DNA of 64,000 nucleotides, from assembly GCA_009877105.1 (NCBI GenBank), contig WXFD01000018.1, positions 1 through 64,000 on the forward strand, in the 5' to 3' direction. Below the pieces are notes generated by a model. That model did not search any database. It was not told the origin of the DNA and saw nothing but the letters and a program-made list of their open reading frames with translations. Shown here one piece after another: positions 34,099 to 40,911 of this stretch (the stretch's first letter is position 1; every line of letters starts with the position of its first letter). This DNA comes from Bacteroidales bacterium (GTDB taxonomy: Bacteria; Bacteroidota; Bacteroidia; Bacteroidales; VadinHA17). Made by a program: the position numbers and the translations under genes.

Positions 34099-35346
34099 TT
34101 ACTGAGACTCAAGTAAAGCGAATCCTTCTATCTGTTTTTTCACTTCGCGCAGGAACAACGTTGCCGGTCCGCCGTCGACAGCCCGGTGGTCATAGGTAAG
34201 TGAAAGTCCGATGAAAGGGACGAACCCGAAAATACCATTGCCGGTATCGGCAGGCCGGTATGTTACCGTACATACGCCCAGAATTGCCACCTGTGGAAGA
34301 TTCAGCACCGGGGTGAACATTTCAACTCCGTAGTTGCCGAGATTTGACACCGTGAAGGATGCCGAGGTGCTCTTTATCAGCTCGGGATCAATGTTTCCCG
34401 TTTTACAGGCATCGGCAGCCGCCCTGAGCTTTTCCGAAAGTGTTTCAATGGTCATTGAGCCGGCATTCCTCACCGCGGGAACAATCAATCCCCTCTGAGT
34501 ATCAACGGCAATTCCCAGGTGAACATGGTTGAAGGTCCTGATCCTGTCGCCGAGGAAATGACTGTTTATATCAGGATAACTTCGCAGAGCCTTTATCACA
34601 CACATGCAAATCATGTCATTCAGGGTAATGTCGGGTCTTCTGGCATCGCCTGCCAGGTCATCCTTTATTCTTTTCCGGGCTTCCAGAAGTTTTCTGGCGT
34701 CGGCACTCATGTGGTGGGTAAGCTGGGCCGAATTATGAAGAGAATCGTACATTGCCTTTGAGATCAGCTTCCGTATGTTTGAAAGTGGCTGGTCGGTGTA
34801 TTCAGTTGTTTCATCAGCCGGGGCTGGTTCCTTTAGACGGCTATCCGCAATGGCTCTCTCTATATCGCTGAAAATAATCCTTCCTCCTGGTCCTGATCCG
34901 GATATGCCCGCAAGGTTAAGTCCCCTGTCAGCAGCCAGGCGTCTGGCACGGGGTGAAATTCTAACCTTGGTATGATCCTGTTCATGGACGGGATGCTGGA
35001 AAGCGGGCCCGGAAATAACTGCACCGGGTGTGGCCTCTCCAGGCAGTCCGGATGGTTCCGGCTTCTGTGCCGGATGGGCTCCCGGAACGAATGGAGCGAA
35101 GGATTCTCCGGGGATTCCCATAACTGCCACAGTAGCAAGGACGGGCACCTCTGATCCCTCCGGATAGAAAATTTCGAGGATAGTACCTTCGTCAGGCGAC
35201 TCAAAATCGAATGCGGCCTTGTCGGTCTCATACGAAAAAAGAATATCCCCCTGTTTCACCCGGTCACCCTTTTTAATGAACCATTTGGTTATAATGCAGG
35301 TTTCCACCGATTGTCCCTGCCTGGGCATTATTACTGGTATTGCCAT
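34099..35346 (-). CDS. E2 dihydrolipoamide acyltransferase
   Basis: The 415-residue protein has the complete E2 layout: one lipoyl domain (about 1-78) with the lipoylated Lys in YETDKAAFD, a linker rich in Pro and Ala, an E3-binding domain (about 125-165, ISPRARRLAADRGL and GSGPGGRI), and a catalytic domain ending in DHRAVDGGPA with the active-site His. It transfers acyl groups from the E1 product to coenzyme A, forming the core of a large complex. It is the first gene of the minus-strand unit and lies divergent from the GntR regulator. Confidence 0.9.
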   Translation of the reverse strand: MAIPVIMPRQGQSVETCIITKWFIKKGDRVKQGDILFSYETDKAAFDFESPDEGTILEIFYPEGSEVPVLATVAVMGIPGESFAPFVPGAHPAQKPEPSGLPGEATPGAVISGPAFQHPVHEQDHTKVRISPRARRLAADRGLNLAGISGSGPGGRIIFSDIERAIADSRLKEPAPADETTEYTDQPLSNIRKLISKAMYDSLHNSAQLTHHMSADARKLLEARKRIKDDLAGDARRPDITLNDMICMCVIKALRSYPDINSHFLGDRIRTFNHVHLGIAVDTQRGLIVPAVRNAGSMTIETLSEKLRAAADACKTGNIDPELIKSTSASFTVSNLGNYGVEMFTPVLNLPQVAILGVCTVTYRPADTGNGIFGFVPFIGLSLTYDHRAVDGGPATLFLREVKKQIEGFALLESQ

Positions 35347-35414
35347 GTTTTGCCTGGTTGAATTTTGAAAAAACGTCGTTAAATGTTCCGGTAGCTCTAT
35401 GTAAAGATTTAATA

Positions 35415-35430
35415 ACTTGTAATAATAAGT
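35415..35430. promoter_or_regulatory. Weak second copy of the GntR operator candidate
   Basis: ACTTGTAATAATAAGT matches 13 of 16 bases of the core of the strong palindrome at 35498-35513, 83 bp away. It would lie in the leader of the E2 mRNA. Two sites could allow cooperative binding or looping by a dimeric regulator; this is inference from sequence similarity. Confidence 0.35.
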
Positions 35431-35480
35431 GAGGCTTTATAAATATTGTGCCTTTCAATCTAGTTAATTACCAGTGCTTA

Positions 35481-35511
35481 CAAAAATAAAAAATATTACT
35501 TGTATTTACAA
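35481..35511 (-). promoter_or_regulatory. Predicted promoter of the E2-E1 operon
   Basis: On the minus strand a TTG (35511-35509) lies 20 bp from TATTTTTG (35488-35481), which matches the Bacteroidota -33/-7 arrangement (TTTG, about 20 bp, TAnnTTTG). It would give a leader of roughly 130 nt before the E2 start. The -33 base run lies inside the perfect palindrome, so binding there would block the promoter. Confidence 0.5.
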
Positions 35512-35514
35512 GTA
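35497..35514. promoter_or_regulatory. Candidate GntR operator, perfect palindrome
   Basis: TACTTGTATTTACAAGTA has perfect 8-bp arms with a 2-bp centre. It lies between the divergent E2 and GntR-family genes and covers the predicted -33 elements of both promoters. Dimeric GntR/HutC-type regulators bind palindromes of this size next to their own gene, so this is the probable site of autoregulation and operon control. Confidence 0.65.
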
Positions 35515-35530
35515 GTTTTTTATATATTTA
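35500..35530 (+). promoter_or_regulatory. Predicted promoter of the GntR gene
   Basis: TTG at 35500-35502 lies 20 bp before TATATTTA (35523-35530), one base away from the Bacteroidota -7 consensus TAnnTTTG. The leader to the regulator start would be very short. The -33 bases fall in the palindromic operator. Confidence 0.45.
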
Positions 35531-35547
35531 CGAAATAAATGATTTTT

Positions 35548-36264
35548 ATGACAGGACCGGGAAGGGTTCCGCAATACAGAAGACTTTACGAAATACTGAA
35601 GAGGCATATAGCCGAAGGTATTTACAGGGAGGGTGACCTGCTTCCATCGGAGAATGAGCTGTGTCAGCTTTATTCAATGACAAGGCCGACGGTCCGCCAG
35701 TCGCTGGGAAAACTGGCGGGGGAGGGTTATATAACCAAGCATCAGGGGAAGGGAAGCATTGTACACCAGTTTCCCAGGGATATCGGTATCCTTTCCATAT
35801 CGGGTACAACCACTGCCGTCGGCGACAGGAATCTTAAAACCAGGATCATAGTCAGGCCAGTGATCAAGCCGTGGCCGGATGATTTCATGTTTGCCCTCTC
35901 GGAACTGGAAAAGGAATCGGGATGCGTTTACATGGAAAGACTCCGTCTGCTGGATGATTCGCCAATTTTTTTTGATATCAGTTATATTACCAACCTGAAT
36001 CTTCCGAGAATAACGTCGCGACAGTTTGAAAACCGGTCACTTTTCCAGATCCTGAGGGAACATTACGGTGTTGAGGTAAGGGGAGGAGAGCAGCGGATCA
36101 GGGCCATCCCTGCCAGTGGCCGGACTGGTCGCTTTCTCGGAATTGCAAGGGGGCAGCCGGTCCTGCATCTTGAGAGAAAAATGGAAACCAGCGTGAACGG
36201 GCTGTTCCTTTATTCATCAATTTATTGCAATACCATTAAATACTCAATATTTGGAAGATTCTGA
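35548..36264 (+). CDS. GntR-family (UTRA domain) transcriptional regulator
   Basis: The 238-residue regulator has an N-terminal winged helix-turn-helix of the GntR family (YRRLYEILKRHIAEGIYREG, LPSENELC, MTRPTVRQSLGKL and HQGKGSIV) and a C-terminal UTRA effector domain (about 90-235) as in the HutC subgroup. UTRA regulators usually sense sugar phosphates or small metabolites. An earlier in-frame ATG at 35539 would add three residues. It is divergent from the E2-E1 operon, with a perfect palindrome between them, so it probably represses that operon until an intermediate accumulates. Confidence 0.9.
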   Translation: MTGPGRVPQYRRLYEILKRHIAEGIYREGDLLPSENELCQLYSMTRPTVRQSLGKLAGEGYITKHQGKGSIVHQFPRDIGILSISGTTTAVGDRNLKTRIIVRPVIKPWPDDFMFALSELEKESGCVYMERLRLLDDSPIFFDISYITNLNLPRITSRQFENRSLFQILREHYGVEVRGGEQRIRAIPASGRTGRFLGIARGQPVLHLERKMETSVNGLFLYSSIYCNTIKYSIFGRF

Positions 36265-36471
36265 AAAAAATCTTTTAAAGATTTTAATAAAGGATTAATT
36301 TTAAGGGGCCAATAAAGTTGCCATGTGAATTTTGGATTTTTAGACATATCGGATATTTTGACCTAAAAACAAACATTTACCTATGAAACCCGCATGATCG
36401 ATAAACAGATATGAACAGGTCTGATTTAGAATATGCCGGTTCCATTGAACCATTAAAATCAAAATTGTATT

Positions 36472-37800
36472 ATGATGAAAGATCAGAAGAATTTATGGAC
36501 CAGGCGCCGGTTCATTGGCTCGGCTGCCGCAGGAATAACAAGTGCTGTACTGCTGCCACACCTGGCGACATCGTGCAAGAGCAAGCCAGTTACTGAAATT
36601 AAACTGGGTTTCATCGGACTGGGCCGCCAGTCGATGTTCCTGCTCAGTGGCTTCATCCAGATCCCCGGCGTGAAGGTTCTGGCCGGTTGTGACGTATACG
36701 GCATTAAAAGAAAGCGTTTTGAAAGGAGGGTGAATGGGTTCTACGCAAATACCGGTAAGGCAGTCAGGGTCGAAACTTATGAGAAATACGAGGATCTGCT
36801 TGCCCGTGCCGATATTGATGCGGTTGTAATAGCTGTTCCCGACCATACTCATGCCATGATTGCCATTGCTGCCTGCAATGCCGGCAAGGACGTGTATCTT
36901 GAGAAGCCGATGACTTTTACCATCAGGGAAGGGCAGGAGCTGAAAAGGGTGGTCCGCGACAATGACAGGATTCTCGGGGTCGGGAGCCAGCAGCGTTCGG
37001 ATCCGGGGTTCCAGCATGCTGTGAAGCTTGTTCAGACAGGGGCACTTGGAACGATTTCCAGGGTGAATGCTTACGTTGGGGCACCTCCCATACCATATGA
37101 TCTGCCAGAGGAGCCGCTGCCGGAAGATCTTAACTGGGACAGGTGGATAGGGCCCCTGACGGCAAAAATCCATTTCAACAATCAGCTGGATCCACCCATC
37201 TCGCTTGATCCTGAAAAGGATGAGGAGATATGGGGCGCTTGGCGCTGGTACAAGGAGATGGGCGGCGGCTTTACTACTGACTGGGGAGCACACATGTTCG
37301 ACATAGCCCAGTGGGGACTGGGTATGGACAAGAGCGGCCCCGTTGAAATATCACCGATTGGCGACGGGACCGAATTCATTTCCTGGAAATATGCCAATGG
37401 GGTGATAATGACCTCCGAACCGTTTGATGACATGCTTACAAAAGGAGTCAAGTTCTGGGGCGAAAACGGGTGGATCGAAGTAGCACGCGGCTATTTCAAT
37501 GCCTCCGATCCTAAATTCAATCCGCCTGCAGCCGCATCATCGGACGACAGCGGCCCGTATGAAACAAGGATACCCCATCAGGTGAATTTTATCGAAGCAG
37601 TGAAACATCACCAGGATCCAGTGGTTCCGGTTGAGATCGGACACAGCAGCTGCACGGTATGTACCCTGGGTAACATCGCCTGCGACCTGAAGAGGACCAT
37701 CAAATGGAACCCTGATACAGAAACATTCGTAGACGACACTGACGGGGAAGCTACCAGGCGCCTCCATTATGAATACCGCAGCCCATGGAAGCTTGTCTGA
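36472..37800 (+). CDS. Tat-exported Gfo/Idh/MocA-family oxidoreductase
   Basis: This 442-residue protein begins with a twin-arginine signal (WTRRRFIGSAAAG) and a lipobox-like ATSC, then a Gfo/Idh/MocA oxidoreductase. The nucleotide-binding start is LGFIGLGRQSMFLL and the catalytic-region motif is YLEKPMTF. The C-terminal domain contains GGGFTTDWGAHMFDIAQWGLG. Exported members such as glucose-fructose oxidoreductase keep NADP tightly bound and work in the periplasm, and the same may hold here. It lies 207 bp after the GntR gene on the same strand; co-regulation is possible but not shown. Confidence 0.85.
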   Translation: MMKDQKNLWTRRRFIGSAAAGITSAVLLPHLATSCKSKPVTEIKLGFIGLGRQSMFLLSGFIQIPGVKVLAGCDVYGIKRKRFERRVNGFYANTGKAVRVETYEKYEDLLARADIDAVVIAVPDHTHAMIAIAACNAGKDVYLEKPMTFTIREGQELKRVVRDNDRILGVGSQQRSDPGFQHAVKLVQTGALGTISRVNAYVGAPPIPYDLPEEPLPEDLNWDRWIGPLTAKIHFNNQLDPPISLDPEKDEEIWGAWRWYKEMGGGFTTDWGAHMFDIAQWGLGMDKSGPVEISPIGDGTEFISWKYANGVIMTSEPFDDMLTKGVKFWGENGWIEVARGYFNASDPKFNPPAAASSDDSGPYETRIPHQVNFIEAVKHHQDPVVPVEIGHSSCTVCTLGNIACDLKRTIKWNPDTETFVDDTDGEATRRLHYEYRSPWKLV

Positions 37801-37869
37801 AAAAGACAGGGGATATGTGAATACTTCTTTCTGACGGCTGCCAGGATTTTGGACTGCCGGCAAATAAAA

Positions 37870-37900
37870 AAAAGAGGCTGCAGGATATACAGCCTCTTTT
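37870..37900. terminator. Bidirectional intrinsic terminator
   Basis: AAAAGAGGCTG (37870-37880) and its exact complement (37890-37900) form an 11-bp stem with a 9-nt loop, flanked by an A-run on the left and a T-run on the right. It lies between the convergent oxidoreductase and cold-shock genes and can serve both strands. Confidence 0.8.
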
Positions 37901-37923
37901 CTGCATTATGGTATCCACTAAAG

Positions 37924-38124
37924 CTATTGTGCAATTTTCCTGACCTTAATGGCTACAGGGCCCTTTTCCTTCATTTCAATCTCAAACTCCACGGCCTGTC
38001 CGGTTTCCAGATCGGCCTGAGATACCTCCAGCCCCGTCTTGTGAACGAAAATATCCTTCTGGTCTTCCGTCTGAAGAAAACCATATCCTTTTACCCTGTC
38101 ATACCACTTTACAGTGCCTTTCAT
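37924..38124 (-). CDS. Cold-shock domain protein
   Basis: The 66-residue protein is a single cold-shock domain. It has the start MKGTVKWYDRVKGYGFLQ, which contains RNP1 (KGYGFLQ), and the RNP2-like DIFVHKTGL. Such proteins bind single-stranded RNA and DNA and loosen mRNA structure. It follows an RRM gene by 19 bp on the same strand, so the two RNA-binding proteins are probably made together. The convergent hairpin terminator follows. Confidence 0.95.
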   Translation of the reverse strand: MKGTVKWYDRVKGYGFLQTEDQKDIFVHKTGLEVSQADLETGQAVEFEIEMKEKGPVAIKVRKIAQ

Positions 38125-38143
38125 AGTTCGTCCTCTTTATTTT

Positions 38144-38464
38144 CTATCTGTAATTATCCCTTCTGTTGCCAACGCCACCGCGACGATCGTTGTCTCCCCC
38201 CCTGAAATTACTTCTTCTGTCAGCCCTTTCAATTGATTCGTTTACAATAATTTTTCTGCCCTGGACTTCAGCACCGTTGAGTTCTTCAATGGCCTTCTTT
38301 GCTTCAGCCTCGTTAGGCATCTCAACGAAACCGAATCCTTTACTCTTGCCTGAGTACTTGTCAATAATAATTTTCGCGGATGTTACTTCACCGTACTCTT
38401 CAAAGATTTCTCTTAGCTCTGCTTCATTCATTTTAAAATGAAGACTTCCTACATAAATGTTCAT
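38144..38464 (-). CDS. RRM-type RNA-binding protein
   Basis: At 106 residues it is a single RNA-recognition motif with a short basic tail. RNP2 is NIYVGSLHF near the start and RNP1 is KGFGFVEM near residue 45. The last 25 residues are rich in Arg, Gly, Asp and Asn (NFRGGDNDRRGG), an RGG-like tail that usually adds RNA affinity. Such small RRM proteins are common in Bacteroidota and cyanobacteria. It is the first gene of a two-gene unit with the cold-shock protein. The RNA targets are unknown. Confidence 0.95.
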   Translation of the reverse strand: MNIYVGSLHFKMNEAELREIFEEYGEVTSAKIIIDKYSGKSKGFGFVEMPNEAEAKKAIEELNGAEVQGRKIIVNESIERADRRSNFRGGDNDRRGGVGNRRDNYR

Positions 38465-38680
38465 AATTCAAAAATTAAAATAAATATTCATCAGCAAAGG
38501 TCAGATTTATTTTTGAGAACAAAAAATAAAACTTCATAATATGTTGTATTTTAATACCTTTTTGCTACCTGCCAACCTGATTGAAAGCCATTCGAAACCG
38601 GGATTGTTTTCGCACTGTATTTTTTTATTTACTAACAGATAATACTTAAAATTGTTCTTGAGAAAATAAACATTGCTCGC

Positions 38681-39670
38681 ATGAAGATATTTCTGACCGG
38701 GGGCAGCGGCTTTATCGGTAGCAGGCTGACAGAAAGGCTGATAAATGAAGATCATGATGTTACCCTGCTGCTGAGGGATCCGGGCAAGGATCTCTGGTTC
38801 GACAGGAACAAGGTGAGGATCGTTACAGGGGATATTTTTGATACCGGCATCCTTGCAAAGGAAATGAAGGGTTGTGAGGTGGTCTTTCATCTGGCTGCCT
38901 ACACAAAGCCTTGGTCAAAGGATCCTGAGCTGCCCTACAGGGTCAATGTCACCGGGACCATCAATGTCCTCAGTGCGGCAATTGAGGCAGGGGTGAAACG
39001 GGTTGTCATGACCTCTTCCTGCGGTACTTTCGGATACTCTTATAACGGGTCAGTTGTTAATGAATTAACAGTACCCGAGAATCCTCTTTGTACAGTATAT
39101 GAAAGGACAAAGGCTGAAGCAGAGCAAAAGGCTCTCGGATTCTGCAGCCGGGGTATCGATGTAATAATTGTCAATCCGTCCCGCCTGTACGGCCCGGGTG
39201 TCCTGACAAGCGGTAACTCATTGACGCGAATCATCAGGGGATATGTGAGGGGTACATGGAGAATCATACCCGGGAAAGGAACCGCTGTGGGTAACTATGT
39301 TTTCATCGATGACGTAGTTGATGGTCATATTAAAGCAGCCATCAGGGGAGTTACAGGAGAAAAATATATCCTGGGAGGTGAAAATCTCTCATTCTCAGCC
39401 CTTTTTAAGATTATCGGGGAAGAATCAGGGAGAAAAAGGCGAATGATCCGCTTCCCGCTGGCTGCAATCAGGGACATCATAAGACTCATTCGCCTGGGTT
39501 CCCGGTTCCTTGGAATATCTCCTCCAATTACTGAAGAATGGATCGATAAATACATGAAAGATACCGTCATTTCCAGCGATAAGGCTGTTTCCGTTCTGGG
39601 TTATAAGATCACACCTTTCAGACAGGGCGTTAGAAAGACTGTTGAATGGCTAATGACAAATCACAGGTAA
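38681..39670 (+). CDS. NAD-dependent epimerase/dehydratase (extended SDR)
   Basis: The 329-residue protein is an extended short-chain dehydrogenase. The NAD(P)-binding motif GGSGFIG is at the N-terminus, the SSCGTFGYS region holds the catalytic Ser/Thr, and the YERTK motif gives the catalytic Tyr and Lys. A substrate-binding NPSRLYGPG follows. It resembles sugar-nucleotide epimerases and dihydroflavonol-reductase-like or hydroxysteroid-dehydrogenase-like enzymes, and the substrate cannot be assigned. It is divergent from the RRM gene and stands alone. Confidence 0.85.
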   Translation: MKIFLTGGSGFIGSRLTERLINEDHDVTLLLRDPGKDLWFDRNKVRIVTGDIFDTGILAKEMKGCEVVFHLAAYTKPWSKDPELPYRVNVTGTINVLSAAIEAGVKRVVMTSSCGTFGYSYNGSVVNELTVPENPLCTVYERTKAEAEQKALGFCSRGIDVIIVNPSRLYGPGVLTSGNSLTRIIRGYVRGTWRIIPGKGTAVGNYVFIDDVVDGHIKAAIRGVTGEKYILGGENLSFSALFKIIGEESGRKRRMIRFPLAAIRDIIRLIRLGSRFLGISPPITEEWIDKYMKDTVISSDKAVSVLGYKITPFRQGVRKTVEWLMTNHR

Positions 39671-39685
39671 AATTTTCATCCATTT

Positions 39686-40153
39686 TCAATGGCGGCGTTT
39701 ACCTGTCATTTGAGTTATGTCGAGACGCAGGATCAGTGTTTTGGCCAAAGCCTCAGGTCTGAATGAAAAATCCCTCTTCCCGGAATAATGCTCCATTATT
39801 GCAAGCATTCCTTCCTTCCTCTCATCATTGTCGGACACCCTTGATATCCTTCCCCATCCCACAACTGAACTGAATGCCATTCCGTAATCACAGGCGTCAG
39901 GGCCTTTTAACAGTATGTGATCGGTATCGAACTCAAAACAAACAAAGTTGTTCCTGTCAAGCATATCCAGCTTTTTTCCTTCCGGGGCACAATGAAAATA
40001 AATCCTCTTCCTGTCCCCGCTGCAATACCCGAAACTCATCGTCACAATGTAAGGCAGATCTTCATTGGCAATTGCAATACGGCATACATCCGATTTCCGG
40101 ATCACTTCCTCAATTTCCGCGATGTCGCTGATTTCCCTGTCCTTTCTTCTCAT
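39686..40153 (-). CDS. Pyridoxamine 5'-phosphate oxidase-like flavin-binding protein
   Basis: This protein (155 aa) has the split-barrel flavin-binding fold of the pyridoxamine 5'-phosphate oxidase-like family, close to NimA-type proteins. Matching parts are VCRIAIANEDLPYIVTMSFGY, RIYFHCAPEGKKLDML and VVGWGRISRV. Members bind FMN or F420 and act in redox or stress protection, and some NimA proteins are linked to nitroimidazole resistance. A resistance role should not be assumed here. It lies 15 bp from the epimerase gene, tail to tail. Confidence 0.8.
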   Translation of the reverse strand: MRRKDREISDIAEIEEVIRKSDVCRIAIANEDLPYIVTMSFGYCSGDRKRIYFHCAPEGKKLDMLDRNNFVCFEFDTDHILLKGPDACDYGMAFSSVVGWGRISRVSDNDERKEGMLAIMEHYSGKRDFSFRPEALAKTLILRLDITQMTGKRRH

Positions 40154-40262
40154 TTCAGAACTTTTTAAAATTTACCGGAATCCTACGGCATCCTGTCTGA
40201 CCTGATTCCTGCTAATTTTGTTTATTGTGCCTTAAAATTACCAATAAAACGAGGATTATTTT

Positions 40263-40270
40263 TAACTTTG
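40263..40270 (+). promoter_or_regulatory. Candidate -7 element upstream of the bTHX gene
   Basis: TAACTTTG is an exact match to TAnnTTTG, 44 bp before the bTHX start. No good -33 element is seen at about 20 bp upstream, so only the -7 part is supported. Confidence 0.4.
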
Positions 40271-40314
40271 GAGTCTTCAAAAAACGGAGTAATAAATTCA
40301 ATAAACCTGTAACA

Positions 40315-40701
40315 ATGGGAAAAGGTGACAAAAAAACCAGGAGAGGTAAGATAATTCGTGGCACTTTCGGAGTAAGGCGGCGGAGAAAGAAAACCCCAAA
40401 GCCTGAACTAAAGCTTGCTTCTCCTGTTGTTGAGAAGGAGACCACAGACAAGAAGCTTATTAAGGATAAAAAGAAAGCACCTGAGGTTAAAGAACAGGCC
40501 GGAATCCCTGAAGTGACTGATGCAAAAACCGTGAAGGATGGAATTGAACCGGCTGATTCAACACCGGTTAAGAAATCAAAGCCTGTAAAGGCAGCAGCTG
40601 AGGGAAAGGAGAAAAAAGCTCCCAGGGAAAAGAAGGAAGCTAAAATTCCAAAGGAAGTAAAGGAAAAAAAAGAAGCAAAACCGAAAAAAGGAGAAGAATG
40701 A
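40315..40701 (+). CDS. 30S ribosomal protein bTHX with long Lys-rich tail
   Basis: The first 27 or so residues (MGKGDKKTRRGKIIRGTFG and RRRRKK) match bTHX, a tiny basic small-subunit ribosomal protein that sits in the head of the 30S. In most Bacteroidota it is only a few dozen residues. Here it continues for about 100 more residues of low-complexity Lys, Glu, Ala and Pro sequence with repeats of KEAK and KKEK type, giving 128 residues. The start at 40315 is fixed by the family N-terminus; the frame extends 30 codons upstream without resemblance. The tail is probably disordered. Confidence 0.8.
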   Translation: MGKGDKKTRRGKIIRGTFGVRRRRKKTPKPELKLASPVVEKETTDKKLIKDKKKAPEVKEQAGIPEVTDAKTVKDGIEPADSTPVKKSKPVKAAAEGKEKKAPREKKEAKIPKEVKEKKEAKPKKGEE

Positions 40702-40720
40702 CTGAAAGGGTTCTTCTTTT
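40692..40720 (+). terminator. Possible terminator overlapping the bTHX stop
   Basis: AGAAGAA (40692-40698) pairs with TTCTTCT (40711-40717), a 7-bp stem with a 12-nt loop followed by TTT. The stem is weak and rich in A-T pairs, so the call is tentative. Confidence 0.35.
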
Positions 40721-40911
40721 CAGGTTTATCACAATCAGAAGTGGTGATTGTTCCAGTTTTCAAATCCAGCTTTTCCGGCATTATCTGTTTTCCAGGTATA
40801 TTTTAGGTTATAAACATCTTTTTGATGCCGGGTAATTTCAAAAACGGCAATTTATCTCCGTGCAGGCAGCCTGAACAGGGTATGGGGCAGCGCGAAACAG
40901 GTTTAATGTAA

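Noticed and set aside
40212..40781. 189-codon minus-strand frame
   Set aside because: It lies antisense to the bTHX gene and is open only because the coding strand is Lys/Glu-rich; its Phe/Ser-rich product has no family resemblance.
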